This document shows positions 10,206 through 21,037 of a stretch of 64,000 nt of DNA, piece by piece. Origin of the DNA: Mortierella sp. BCC40632 (taxonomy: Eukaryota; Mortierellomycota; Mortierellomycetes; Mortierellales; Mortierellaceae); the NCBI GenBank assembly GCA_011634665.1, contig WAEK01000014.1, forward strand, positions 1 to 64,000, read 5' to 3'. Both the position numbers and the translations under genes were made by a program. Numbering within the stretch: the stretch's first letter is position 1; every line of letters begins with the position of its first letter. The notes beneath the pieces are model-generated. The model saw only the letters and a list, made by a program, of their open reading frames with translations, ran no database searches and was not told the DNA's origin.

Positions 10206-11192
10206 TCTATCATAAGCCAGCTAAAAGCAGGCTACTCCGTCAAGAATGTCGCTAGACGATTATCAGTCAGCCCTGCTTCTGTTTCAAGGATCCGAACCAA
10301 GCATTTACCTACTCTACAAAGGCAACCAACAGGAAGACCAAGAATTCTCTCGGCTCGCTCCAAGAATGATCTCAACAGAAAGTTACTTTCCGGCATGTTG
10401 AAGACTGGCAAGCAGGTCCACAAGAGCCTCAATGGTGAAGGGACAGTTATCTCGTACAGATCAGTCCTTCGCAACCTCAGGGAGATCGGCTTTCAAGCGA
10501 AGAAAAAGTCAAAAAGCCTTTCCTTAGTAAGCGACACAAGCAAGCGCGGTTGGAGTGGGCAAGAGGTCATAAAAATTGGACCATCGATGACTGGAAGCGA
10601 GTGGTATTCTCAGATGAAACAAAGATAAACATCTGGAACTCGGACGGGATACAATATTACTGGGCTAAGCCAGGCGATCCGGTTCAACCATTTCATCTTC
10701 AACCTACTGTCAAGCATGGAGGTGGATCCTTGATGTTCTGGGGCTGTATGACGTCCAAGGGACTTGGCTATGGCTGTCAGATCTATGAAGGAACTATGAA
10801 AAAAGGAGGATTACATCAATATTCTCGACACAACATTGAAAGAAAGTCTCGAGTATTATGATCTCGGAAAAAATGACTTCATTTTTCAGCACGACAACGA
10901 CCCCAAACACAAAGCCAAAGCAACAACCAAGTACCTGGAGGATCAGGATATTGAGGTTCTTCGATGGCCTGCACAATCAGCAGATTTAAATCCAATCGAG
11001 CATGTTTGGGACAAGCTGAAGGTTCAGATTGGTCAACGAGAGAAGCGGCCTACGAGTGTTCATGAATTGTGGGATATGGTGCTGGAGGAATGGGAGCTGA
11101 TACCACAGGATATGATTGACAAGCTCTATGAGTCGATGCCACGAAGAGTAGAGGCCGTGTTGAAAGCGAAAGGGGGGAATACGAGGTATTGA
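10206..11192 (+). pseudogene. Tc1-type DD34E transposase, copy 1 (frameshifted)
   Basis: The order is a helix-turn-helix region (GYSVKNVARRLSVSPASVSRI), then TGRPR, then the catalytic domain with VFSDET, FQHDNDPKHKA and NPIEHVWDKLK. Thirty-four residues separate the second Asp from the Glu, the Tc1 DD34E signature. The frame changes near 10507 (after AKKKSKS) and again at about 10804, where this copy has AAAAAA and its sister (26983) has AAAAA. The first shift is shared by both copies; the second is private to this one. The protein would bind the inverted repeats and carry out cut-and-paste, but this copy is broken. Confidence 0.9.
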
Positions 11193-11465
11193 AGAATTTT
11201 CCCGAGGGGTAGTCAAATACGAATCCCAAAACAACAAAGTGACAAACAAAATCCTAGCCAACCATTTTGGAGCACGCTTGCCAATTTTAGAGAGTTTTGA
11301 TTTTGGGATTTTGGGATCCCACAGTCCCAAAATCAATGTGGTCCAATCATTTTTTCGTACAAACCGGAAAAAAAAAGTGTTTACTCTGACAAAAAAAAAC
11401 TTCTGTATTTAGTATTTTCTCGACCTAATCCCCCACCGTTTGCATTCCTATTACCTTCTTTCACC

Positions 11466-12932
11466 ATGGCACCCAGATCTAAATACTCACTCACTTTACG
11501 AAGCGGAAAAGTCGTTCATCCTACCAACCCTGTTGTTACTGATGCTACTCCTTCTCGAACTCAGTCGCGAGCAAGAGTTAGGACGCGGACTGAGCAGCCT
11601 CATTACACGAATGACGGAGAGCATGGCTCCATGTCACCAATGAAGGGACAAGAGGATGGACAAGAGGATGGACAAGAGGATGGACAAGAGGATGGACAAG
11701 AGGATGAACCACTTGCCCGCAAACGATCACGCACATCTGATTTGTCCATGTCACTGCTCGCTTCAGGCACATCAACATCGACAAACTCGGTAGCCAAATC
11801 CCGCACGCCACCAATTCCTGGAGTTCGCATCTTCAGGCTCTCTCAATCTAGGGAGCAGAACAAACCACCGATGCAAGAAGTTGATCAGCAACCAGATGGA
11901 ACACAACTCCATGTCGCTTCAAGCCCTAAACCAACAAGCTACAACTTAGAGCTGCAAGCGCGACTACGAGGTATCCGGGCATCGATTGAGCCAGAAGGAT
12001 CTTTCGAACAATCGAGGGGTTTGTCCGCATCTGTTGAACCAGAAGGTCTTTCAGGAGTTTGGAAAAAACCTTCTACCCTAGCCCTCGTTGCATGGATGGC
12101 TACTGGTGATAACGTTGCTCGTTCATCTGATACCACGCTCGCAAGATCTAGTGGCGGAATTGACGCCGTATATTGTGAGGCTGCCGAGTATGTTAGGAAA
12201 GAGTTAGGCTCTCAGGACAAACACTCTTACACCAGCAAAAACGCACGAAGGGCAATAGAGTATATTAAACAAAAAGTTCGGCAAGCTCATGGAGCAATCT
12301 CAATGACAGGATCTGGCTCAAAAGATGGGCTGAGCCTCAAGAACCAGGCGGAGAAAATATGTCCGTTTTATGACAGGCTGTGGAAGTATGTGGGAAACGG
12401 TTCTAAGTGTCGATATCAGGGAGAATGGAATGCTCGCGCCTTAGAAACAGTGGATACACTACTAGATGATGCTTCCGAAGGTAATATCATCTTGCTCATA
12501 TCAAATGTCGCTATTTTGGTTAATCTGTCTGTGTTAGTTACATTTTTTCAGTAACAAATAGACTTAGGCTGTGAAGCGGACTCCCTGATAAGTGTACCTC
12601 CTGAAGACGACATGGAAGTAAGCGCAAGGATGAGTTCTCCTACTTCGCCTACTTCGCAGTCCAGGAAAAAGGACGCACAAGGGGCAACCGGCGCCGTAGT
12701 ATCAAATCTAGCTGATGCTCTGAGAACGCTTGGTACGGGGAACGTTGACCAGATGAATATTATTGTTGAGATCGTAAAAAGCACTATCGGCAGATTGGAA
12801 GGGACCATTGACAGGATGGAGGAGAAGACTGACAGACTGGAGAAGAAGATAGAACAATTAACACAAGCGAATTTCGACTTGAGGTTACAAAATGAGCTTC
12901 TCAAGAGCAAAATGCAACAGACAAACTTGTAG
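11466..12932 (+). CDS. Harbinger accessory protein (putative DNA-binding, coiled coil), one intron
   Basis: Exon 1 is 11466-12480 and exon 2 is 12562-12932. The 81-bp intron begins GTAATATC and ends AAATAG, and joining keeps the frame open to give 461 residues. Known PIF/Harbinger elements carry a second gene (Myb/SANT or trihelix-like) that helps the transposase enter the nucleus and bind ends; position and orientation suggest that role, but I see no clear Myb tryptophan pattern. Visible features are a basic N-terminus, five tandem 12-bp repeats coding GQED (11648-11706), a helical domain near residues 235-315 with FYDRLWKYV, and a C-terminal coiled coil (residues ~390-455). It is intact, unlike the transposase beside it. 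Confidence 0.75.
11641..11706 (+). repeat. 12-bp tandem repeat in Harbinger accessory gene
   Basis: Five near-perfect copies of GGACAAGAGGAT encode an acidic GQED repeat. The length is a multiple of three, so copy-number change would not break the frame. Confidence 0.9.
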
Positions 12933-12951
12933 TTCATGAATAAGACTCTCT

Positions 12952-14195
12952 TTAGTATGGGGTGTATCTCGCAACACATTGTACAAGCTTCTCGCGCTTT
13001 GCATCTCCATCACATCTATCTCGCTTCTCGTTGTGATCCACCGGAAGCTCAACAGAAGCTCGTCTCAAATAGGTCCGATTAAAAGTACTTTTCGGTCTCT
13101 CCTCGAGACACTTTCCTGGATGCATCAGGAGAAAGTTGTGGAGTGTAGCGCAAGCTAAAATCCAGTTGTTCACGTCCTTTCTATCCGTCTCCTTCTCAAC
13201 ATCGACAGCCATACATTCGAGAGATCTAAATTTGCTTTTGAGCATTCCAAAAGCATTTTCTATCACACTCCGAGCTGACTTATGCCGGCTGTTGAAGGTT
13301 CGGCGCTCTCTGGTATTCTGCTTTTTTTCTCGAAATGGTGTGATAGTTACTGGGAGTAATGCATACCCACTGTCCGCCAACAAATACTCGTCTCCCCTGA
13401 AGAAGATATTGCTCCGTTGATACAAAAGCGTCCATTTGAATGCTGGTGAGTCGTGCATTGATCCGACAAACCCTGCGTCAAAAATGTAAAGAACTTTTCG
13501 TGATCGCAGACTGCAGTGGCACTCACAGCGTACCGACACTTGTATGTATTCCACGCAGCGGGCTCGAGGTTTGGAGCTTTGTCGTATGGAAAGTGAACTC
13601 CGTCAATAGCGCCAATAGCTTGTGGAAGACCATATGCCTCTTCGGTCCATGCTTTGATCTCTCGTCGTCTGTTGGCATCTGGCCACTGGATGAACCTTGG
13701 GGCAAGGGAGCAAATGGCCTCGATGCACCTCCAGAAATAGTTTTGTGCTGACCCTTTGGAGATACCCATCGCGGCAGCTGTGCGGTCAATAGATTCTGCC
13801 TTTGCTCCGAGACGATAAAGGCATGTTTTCAGCTGATCGCGAACAGGTTCTTGAGGCTTGTTTCCTTTCGAGACAAAGACAGGATGGTCCTTGATAAGAT
13901 CTATCAAGGTGTTGAATTGGGCCTTTGTCATGCGCATGAAAACAAGAAATTCTTGATCTCTGTACTCTTCAAGCACCCGAAGTCTCCAATCTGTAGAAAC
14001 AGGAATACGGGTGCGAGGCTCCAAGTACCGAGCACTGGCAGCATCCTCATACGCTCGACCCAGATTTTCTGTCAGTGTCAACATAGGATTGGGATCCCGG
14101 CCTCTTAGTGCATAGAGCACAGTAGAAACGACTGCCAGCGCAAACAGAGTCAGCGCTGTGTCCAGTTGGTCAGAACGCAGAGATGTTCTTGGCAT
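12952..14195 (-). pseudogene. PIF/Harbinger DDE transposase, single frameshift
   Basis: The minus-strand ORF from the ATG at 14195 has a helical N-terminal DNA-binding region (AMGISKGSAQNYFWRC), then the catalytic core with AIDGVHFP (first Asp). The frame shifts inside a T5 run at about 13485 and continues as FDAGFVGSMHDSPAF (second Asp), LLADSGYALLP and SVIENAFGMLKSKF (Glu). This is the DDE_Tnp_4-type order. One extra or missing T accounts for the break, so it may be recent or an assembly error. The gene ends at 12952, tail-to-tail with the accessory gene (stop at 12932), leaving about 20 bp between them. Confidence 0.92.
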
Positions 14196-14584
14196 TTGTT
14201 AAAGCAATGTGGGGTAAAAAGTGATGAATGTGAGGGAATATGGAGCGGGGTGTAGCAATGTGGGAACAAAAAAGAAATGCGAGGCATACTTTTGAAAGTC
14301 ACATTTTTTTACTTTCCTAATTCGGGTTTCGCATTTTCGAAAATTGTGACGATGAATACCCTACCGGACTAGTGGCAAAATGGTTTCTATGAGACGACAA
14401 CATTGGAGGCGGCATAGCTCGCTCATGTGAAGTGATAAAGGCCCGCTTTCTTATTTCTCGGGTCCACCATTGATAAGACTTTCCTTTCTATTAGAATTGA
14501 ATATGAAAGAGAAAGAAAGAATAAACGAGAAAATTAGAAAAAGCGAAATTTCTGAAAACATTGAAACCATTTTGGCGCCAACTG

Positions 14585-15469
14585 TACAAGTTGCAGGGAT
14601 GCGATTGGCTATCGTTCTGGGATTGCAAAGACGGCTACCTTCAATCACCTATCGCCGAAAAGTGTCGTTATCTCACGGCAGTCGCATTCCCCCAAGGCCT
14701 CTGGGAATATAAAGTGTTGCCTATGGGATTGTCTGATTCCATGCAATGGTATATCCGGCATATGTACGAGGTGTTCGACACGCCGATTTTGAAGGAGAAT
14801 TTAGCCACCTTTGTAGACGACATGGCTTTAGGCACCCTAGGCATCGACAATCATTTGGACAGTTTGGAACAGGCACTCTCCCGGATGGAAGAGTACAATG
14901 GATCATTCTCGGGAGCTAAGTCGGGTTTTTTGGTGAAGCAAAGGGAATTCCTAGGCAGAGTCGTCAATGGAAATACCATCAGCGCCGATCCGAAGAAACT
15001 GGCAAAGATACAATACTGGCCAACCCCACGAAATGTGAAGGACCTCCGAGGTTTCATTGGCTTCGCATTGTTCATGGGTGATTTCGTTTCCTGCTTCGCT
15101 GAGAAAGCCCTCCCGCTATTTGAGTTGTATCGCTTCGACAAGAAACCACTCAAATTCGTTCAAGCCTGGAACGCGGATAGGAAGTATGCTCGATCGTTCG
15201 AAGAAGTACAACAAGCTCTGTTGCACTCGCCGATCCTGATCATGATAGATCACCGTAGGCCAGTGATCGCCTCAGCCGACACCTCCGGATATGCAACGGG
15301 ATATGTCCTGGCCCATGCCGCGGATCTGCTAGATGACGACAACATCTCGATCAAGACCCGATACCGGCCCATAGTGTTTGGGAGTCGGAAGTTGTCGAGC
15401 CCGGAGACGCGCTACTCAGCCACGGAGAGAGAACTTCTAGGGTTGGCATACTGTTTGAAAAAAAAATGA
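14585..15469 (+). pseudogene. RT C-terminal part and RNase H of element D
   Basis: RT coding resumes immediately after the Tc1. CKDGYLQSPI holds the first catalytic Asp and FVDDMALG the second pair, a variant of the usual YLDD/YMDD. FLGRVV, LRGFIGFALFMGDFV and the RNase H region (SADTSGYATGYVL, FGSRKLSSPETRYSATEREL) follow. The frame stops at 15469 after an A9 run; the sense continues one frame over at 15477. The Phe-Val-Asp-Asp box and divergent core set D apart from the chromoviruses here. Confidence 0.9.
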
Positions 15470-15476
15470 ACATCTG

Positions 15477-16150
15477 TTGTCCGGCAAACGAATCCATGTC
15501 TTTATCGATCACAGGGCATTATTGTATCTGCATAATTTGCAGCACCGCAATGGACGCCTTACCCGTTGGAGTTTGCTAGTTGCAGAATTCAATATCGTAG
15601 TGCACCACCGGCCCGGAAGGGACATGAAGGATTCGGATCCTCTTTCCAGGATCCGATCTCAGTTGGTGAAAGGATCGGAGGACATCGGTTTGGATGACGA
15701 GATACATGACATGGACAGTGGTCGAGAAATGGCCAAGCGCGTCTTGCTTCTCTCTGGGGGACAGGAGCCGTATGAATCCCTAATAGAGCATCTGACTGGA
15801 GGCGACCTAGGACATCTGAGCAAGGGCATGAAAGAAAATATTGTCCAGCGAGCTGTGGATTATTTCATGTTAGGAGGAAAACTTTGGAGAAGATACACAG
15901 GTGGAAGATCCAAACAGTATGTTCCTCCCAGCGAAGTACGAGGCGTATTGGATAAATGTCATGGTTCCTCTATTGTCGGCCATTTGGGGATCCAAGGCAC
16001 TTACCAGTTGGTAAACATAGGATACTTCTGGCCAGGGCAATATCAGGACGTCAAACGATTGGTAGAGTCTTGCGATACGTGTCAACGGTTCCAAAGAAAG
16101 GCATCCTCAAGATACCGCCTACATCGAATCCCCCTCCCCGACAATCTTCA
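15477..16150 (+). pseudogene. RNase H end and integrase zinc-binding domain of element D
   Basis: Opens with IHVFIDHRALLYL (RNase H end) and HRPGRDMKDSDPLSRI, the RH-IN linker. It then carries the integrase HHCC module with HGSSIVGHLGIQGTYQ and CDTCQRFQRKAS. The frame changes at about 16150, after which the catalytic core is read from the overlapping frame. Confidence 0.85.
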
Positions 16151-16152
16151 CA

Positions 16153-17013
16153 GTGGTTGGGGTGGACACTGTGGGGCCGCTACCCGAGTCGAATGGGAAG
16201 CGACATGTCCTGAATGTCATTTGTTATCTGTCCGGATGGGTCGAGTCCATTGCTTTAGCCAATCTCGAAGGCAAAAACATTCGCCGGGCATTCCACCGCT
16301 ACTGGCTGTGTCGATACGGTCCTCCAGAAACCATCATCACGGACAACGGCTCTTCCTTGAGCGCGGGAGTCTTCCGAAAATACTGTGAGGACTACCAGAT
16401 CACTGTCATCACTGCGTCGGCATACCATCCACGGACTAATGGAAAGGTAGAAAATTACAACAAGTTCATGAACAGGCAGCTCGCGAGATGCTTGGAAGAC
16501 AATCAATATTCAGTTGATCGCTGGACGGACTGTTTGGACCACGTTACCTGGACATGGAGAATCCATCAACCACCGATAGGGGGAGCGCCTCCTTATGAAT
16601 TGGTATTCGGCCAACAACCCGCAATGCCTTTTGGATATGACCGTCAGTCGACACTGCTGAACGAAGAAGATGCGGAGCAAATCAGTCAGGAACGACAGGC
16701 TTTCGCTTGTTCCCTACGAGGAGAATTCAGAGAAAGGATTATCAAACAGCATGAGTTACTCGCTCGTTTCAGCAGAGATATCCCTCCCGTTAAATACAAA
16801 GTGGGTCAACCGGTTTTGCTCTACGACCATAAAGTAGCACAAGGACGATCGAACAAGTTGAAACCCAAGTGGAAAGGGCCATACTGGATACAGGCTTGTC
16901 TTCCAGGAGGGGCCTATCGATTATGTGGAATGCAAGATGGACAGCTAATGCCTTACCGAGAGGGGCGATCAGTCAACCATCGCAGCATCACTCACTATTT
17001 GCATCAGGAGTAA
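16153..17013 (+). pseudogene. Integrase catalytic core and C-terminus of element D
   Basis: The core residues are Asp in VGVDTVGPLP, Asp in IITDNGSSLS and Glu in NGKVENYNKFMN, the D,D,E triad. A GPY/F-like C-terminal module follows (KYKVGQPVLLY, LKPKWKGPYWI) and the protein ends HRSITHYLHQE. No chromodomain follows. The integrase would insert element cDNA. The frame is open for 286 codons but is separated by a shift from its N-terminal module. Confidence 0.9.
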
Positions 17014-17275
17014 TGGACAACAGCAGGAACGAGACATCAGAAGAAAATGGCCGGAAAAAAAAAAGTGGGGAGACGGGGATGAAATGAACAAAGATGCGGG
17101 GTGAAAAAAATGAAAAGGGATGCGGGTAAAAAAAAAAAAAAAAAAAAAAAAAATAGTGCGCGGACGCGTCATCATAAAGGTTCAGTTTGGTTTTCATTTA
17201 AGAGAGGTAGAGCGACTCACTTGGCAACTGGTCGATAGCCAGTTGTGAATCGAAGAGGCACGGGGATCAGAGAGG
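17014..17275 (+). other. 3' untranslated tail of element D with poly(A) run and polypurine tract
   Basis: Non-coding sequence between the integrase stop and the 3' LTR. It holds an A26 run (17128-17153) and a purine-rich segment GGGGATCAGAGAGG ending at 17275, directly before the LTR TG. That segment is the likely plus-strand priming polypurine tract. Confidence 0.7.
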
Positions 17276-17985
17276 TGCAGTGTAGCATTTACGATCCCTA
17301 GTCTTCCAGGCTAGGGATATAAAAGTAGCCTTCCCCTCCCCCCTGTAATAAAGTCAGCTTTCTTTCCTCTGTCCCTCAAGTCCATTTGCTTTAGCAACTG
17401 TCCCTGTCGCGCTGTCCCCAAGGTATTGACCGAGCCCAAGACCTCGATCAAGATCATGATCTATTATCTTTTCACTCTCCCATACTAAATCAGTCCTCAT
17501 CTCCAGCTACCCTGAACAGATCTGCAGTATTGACTCCTCGATTCCTTTTGAAAGAAAAGGCAGGACTCAAGAGCCATTTCCCATTAACGGTGCTATCCCA
17601 GCTGTAAGTATGAGACTCGGTGAAAAGTAAAAGATCGGACGAAGACTGCTCCCTGAATGGCTCTCCTTCGGTGGCCATTCTTGCAAGATTCCTTTGATCA
17701 ACATGCGAGGACTTTACGGACCCATCCCAGTTTGATCCGCATTGGATTCATGCCTCAAGATCCCGTTTATTGATAGCTATCTCCGTCCTCCCTTTATGCA
17801 TTCATAGAATAGTTAGAGTCGAAGGCGATCCCCTCATAGTTGTCGCTGTCTCCCAGTCCCTACTGTAGTCTTCCGTACCTGTCCTTTGTAAGTCTTCAGT
17901 ACATCTTCACTTGGTCCGTATTTCTATGATAGAAAAGAAGAGTAGTTATTGATTAGAAGCATCTGTCCTTAGACTCTACGCGGCA
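17276..17985 (+). repeat. 3' LTR of element D (710 bp)
   Basis: Matches the 5' LTR except for one fewer C in the run at about 17853. It begins TGCAGTGTAG and ends GCGGCA. The next base opens coding sequence of element E in the middle of its protease end. Confidence 0.95.
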
Positions 17986-18312
17986 ATAGACTGGCTCGAA
18001 AAACACAACCCTCTTATCAATTGGAAAGAACACGTCATTCTCTTCCGAGACCTGTATTGCAATAAACACTGTTTTGAACAGTATCCTGTCTTGTCCCATG
18101 AGTCACTCGACTCTTCTGTCCTGTCTTGTATTGTTGTTGATGATCCTTGTCCTAGTCTTGAACATTATTCCTTATGCCAAATATCCAGTGTAGATGTCCC
18201 TGATGAAAGCCTGTCCGAGTCTAGTCCTGATCCTCTTGCATTCCTGCCTAGTGAATATTCCGAATTCGCCCCGCTCTTCAAAGATCGAGAAATAGGGAAG
18301 ATTGCCTCCCCA
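17986..18312 (+). pseudogene. Protease tail and pro-RT linker of element E
   Basis: Begins with the post-active-site protease motif IDWLEKHNPLINW. A Ser/Asp/Pro-rich linker and the RT lead-in ([20 protein letters not shown]) follow. The frame is lost near 18310, just before the [11 protein letters not shown] segment that opens RT. Confidence 0.75.
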
Positions 18313-19118
18313 CAGAGAATGTGATCACGCCATCCCCTTAGAGCCTGAAGCCAAGACCCCTTATGGTCCCCTCTACACTCTCTCACAGGTGGAACTGAAG
18401 GCTCTCCGAGAATACCTTGATGAAAACTTGGAAAAAGGCTTCATTCGTAAATCAGAATCTCCTGCAGGAGCTCCTGTCCTATTCGTACCTAAGAAAGGTG
18501 GAAAGTTACGTCTCTGTGTAGACTACCGAGCACTAAACAAGATCACTGTCAAGAATCGTTGCCCATTACCCCTGATATCAGAGACCCTTGAACGACTTGG
18601 CTCGGCCCGCATATTTACCAAGCTTGACCTTAAAGGGGCCTACAACCTGATAAGAATTGCGAAAGGCGATGAGTGGAAGACAGCCTTTCGCACTCGTTAT
18701 GGGCACTTCGAGTATACCGTGATGCCGTTTGGCCTGACCAATGCACCTGCTACCTTCCAAGCGTTTATCAACGACGTCCTGCGAGAAGCCCTTGACGAAC
18801 ATGTCGTTGCGTATATGGACGACATCCTGATCTATTCGCCAGACACCGAGACTCACAGGACCCATGTACGAAGGATCATGCAATTGCTGATGGACGCCGA
18901 CCTACAAGTGAGCGCAGAAAAGTGTGAGTTCAATGTAACCAAGGTAGAATTTCTTGGCTATGTTATCTCGCCAGATGGCATCTCAATGGACCCCAAGAAA
19001 GTCGCTGTAGTCCTCTCCTGGCCCACACCCACGTCTGTCCGTGATATCCAAGCATTCCTCGGGTTTGCCAACTTCTATCGACGATTCATCAAGTTCTTTT
19101 CGGGGTCGTGTCCGCCAT
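18302..19118 (+). pseudogene. Reverse transcriptase of element E
   Basis: A full RT domain: [31 protein letters not shown] (first Asp), [13 protein letters not shown], the active-site box YMDD at about 18817-18828, then EFLGYVIS and GFANFYRRF. The frame ends at 19118 because this copy has GGGG where sister copy B has GGGGG; RNase H continues in the next frame from 19108. The first half (18302-18753) is absent from B. Confidence 0.93.
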
Positions 19119-20331
19119 AACTCGACTGCTCAAGAAAGGAGTCCCATTTGAGTGGGACGCTAAAGCGCAAGAAGCCTTTGATAATTTAAAAAGGTTGTTC
19201 ACATCAGAGCCAATCCTGCAACATTTCGACCCTGCCAAGCCCTGTTTCCTCGAGCCCGATGCTTCCAAGGATGCCATTGGCATGATTTGTAGCCAGCCAG
19301 ATGACAATGGAGTCTTACGCCCCATTGCCTTTCATTCCAGGTCACTATCCGGCCCTGAAAGGAACTACCATGTCCATGACACCGAGCTCCTCGCTGCAAT
19401 CGAAGGCTTGGAGCACTTCCGCCACTTCTTCGCCTATTCACCCTTCCCTGCAACGATCCTGACCGATCACAAGAATCTGGAGTACTTCTCTGAGAAGCGT
19501 TCTTTGAGTGATCGCCAAATCCGCTATGCCGAGCGTTTGTCCAAGTTTAACGTCCGTGTAGTGTATCGCCCTGGAGTCCTGAATGGTGCCGCAGATGCTC
19601 TTTCCCGCATGTACCCTCCTGAAGGGGGGGAGGACCGCGTTCATGTCGCGCTCTTACCTAAATCAGAGACCACTCTCCAAGCGACTGCATCCATTGCCCC
19701 CATCATGGCCGATGATGAGGAAATAGAGCTGGCCAATGACGGAGAAGAACCCGACCGAGCCCCAGCGGACATCACTGATCGCCTCAAGAATTCCTATCAG
19801 GATTATGAGGACTTCCAAGAAATTATCGAAGGCGTCCAGCAAGATCCAGAGGCATACACAGAATGGTCCTATGACAACGGCCTCCTGTTCTATGATGGCA
19901 AAATAGCCGTACCAGATGATGAAGAGATTCAGAGGGATATTCTGACCGAATGCCATGACAGGCCCAATGCAGGACACTTTGGCATGTACAAGACTCATGA
20001 GCTAGTCAGCCGTACCTATTATTGGCCAACCATGAGGATGTTTGTCAAGAGATTTGTGAGCACCTGTGACATCTGCCAGCGCAACAAGGAGTCCCGTCAT
20101 AAACCTTACGGCCTCTATGTCCCAGTCCCTGCCCCCGAAGTACCATGGTCTTCTATCTCTGTGGACTTCATTACCCAGCTTCCTTTGTCAAAGGGGTTCA
20201 CAGCAATCCTGGTCGCTGTTGATCGCCTAACCAAGATGGCGCATTTTGTCCCCACTACAAGTAATGTGGATGCTGACTCCCTCGCCACCCTCTTTTTTGA
20301 ACAATGTCGTGTCCAGCCATGGTCTACCTGA
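19108..20331 (+). pseudogene. RNase H and integrase N-terminal/core part of element E
   Basis: RNase H is marked by EPDASKDAIG, SLSGPERNYHVHDTELLA and ILTDHKNLEYF. The linker GAADALSRMYPP leads to the integrase HHCC module (HFGMYKTHEL, CDICQRNKESR) and the first core Asp in SVDFITQLP. The frame ends at 20331 after a T6 run at 20292 that is T5 in copy B; the remaining core follows in the next frame. Confidence 0.93.
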
Positions 20332-21037
20332 CGACATCTTGACAGACCGAGGAACAGTCTTCACTGCCGAGTACACACGTCACTTCCTTAGCGCCCTTAG
20401 GATTAATCAAAACACGACAACAGCATACCACCAACAGGCTAACGGACAAGCAGAACGCACCAACTCCACCCTAGAGCAATACCTCCGTTGCTTCCTCAAC
20501 TACCAGCAAGACAATTGGGCTGACCTTTTGCCGATGGCACAGTTCTGTTACAATAATACTGTCCATTCGTCGATCCACACGACACCCTTCTATGCGTGCC
20601 TTGGGTACCACCCTCGCTTCAATGTCAGCATCCCAAGAGTCGCAGTCAACAACCCCAGAGCCGAACACCGCCTCCAAGAATTAAAAGAGTTGCAAGAAGA
20701 CCTCAAGTTCCATATTGAGTACGCCAACGAAGCCCACGAAAGAAATTACAACAACCGCACACAAGATCAACCCCCTCTCCAAGTCAATGACCAGGTGTGG
20801 TTGCTTCGAACCAACATCCAGACCAAGCGCCCCTCCTCGAAGTTGGACAATGTTAGATTGGGTCCATTCAAGATCACAGAGGCAGTAGGCTCGCGGTCAT
20901 TCCGTCTGGAGCTTCCACCAGAGTTGTCACGCCTGCATCCTGTCTTCCATGTTTCCCTCTTGGAGCCTTACCTGGAGAACGACATTGCGGGACGCATTGC
21001 TGCTCCCCCTCCTGCAATTGATGTAGATGGAGAAGTA
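20246..21037 (+). pseudogene. Integrase core and C-terminus of element E, up to the Tc1 insertion
   Basis: The real coding part enters after the frame break near 20297 and reads NNVVSSHGLPDDILTDRGTVF (second core Asp) and AERTNSTLEQYL (Glu). The C-terminal module follows with VNDQVWLLRTN, GPFKITEAVGSRSFRLELP and LHPVFHVSLLEPY. Coding is interrupted at TA 21036-21037 by the Tc1 transposon; the chromodomain resumes at 22642 in the same frame. Confidence 0.92.

Larger units (their letters stand above)
11215..14363. mobile_element. PIF/Harbinger transposon nested in Tc1 copy 1
   Basis: Comparison with the uninterrupted Tc1 at 27386 shows exactly where this 3,149-bp element sits. A CCG trinucleotide is duplicated at 11212-11214 and 14364-14366, a 3-bp target duplication as expected for this superfamily. 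The terminal inverted repeats are short and imperfect (AGGGGTAGTCA against TAGGGTATTCA, 8 of 11). It carries two divergently placed genes: a plus-strand accessory protein and a minus-strand DDE transposase, the two-gene layout typical of PIF/Harbinger. Confidence 0.93.
9796..14584 (+). mobile_element. Tc1/mariner transposon copy 1 (in RT of D), itself holding Harbinger
   Basis: The left end CAGTGGGCGCCAAAATGG and right end (minus strand) CAGTTGGCGCCAAAATGG are terminal inverted repeats, followed by TTTCAAT on both sides. TA is present on both flanks (9794-9795 and 14585-14586), the canonical Tc1/mariner target duplication. Apart from the PIF/Harbinger insertion (11215-14363) it is nearly identical to 25975-27604, which gives the uninterrupted length as about 1.63 kb. 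Confidence 0.95.
5511..17985 (+). mobile_element. Complete two-LTR Ty3/gypsy element D with nested Tc1 and Harbinger
   Basis: Two nearly identical LTRs (5511-6221 and 17276-17985, differing by one C in a run) enclose gag, protease, RT, RNase H and integrase on the plus strand. Without the nested transposon (9796-14584) the element is about 7.7 kb. The RT active site reads FVDD rather than YxDD, and no chromodomain follows the integrase, so D belongs to a different clade from A, B/E and G. The flanks do not show a target-site duplication (gaag before 5511, atag after 17985), and they lie in two different copies of the B/E family in opposite orientation. Several frame breaks make it non-autonomous as written. 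Confidence 0.92.

Noticed and set aside
11641..11706. Regularly spaced repeats resembling a CRISPR array
   Set aside because: 12-bp tandem units without spacers, inside an ORF and in frame.
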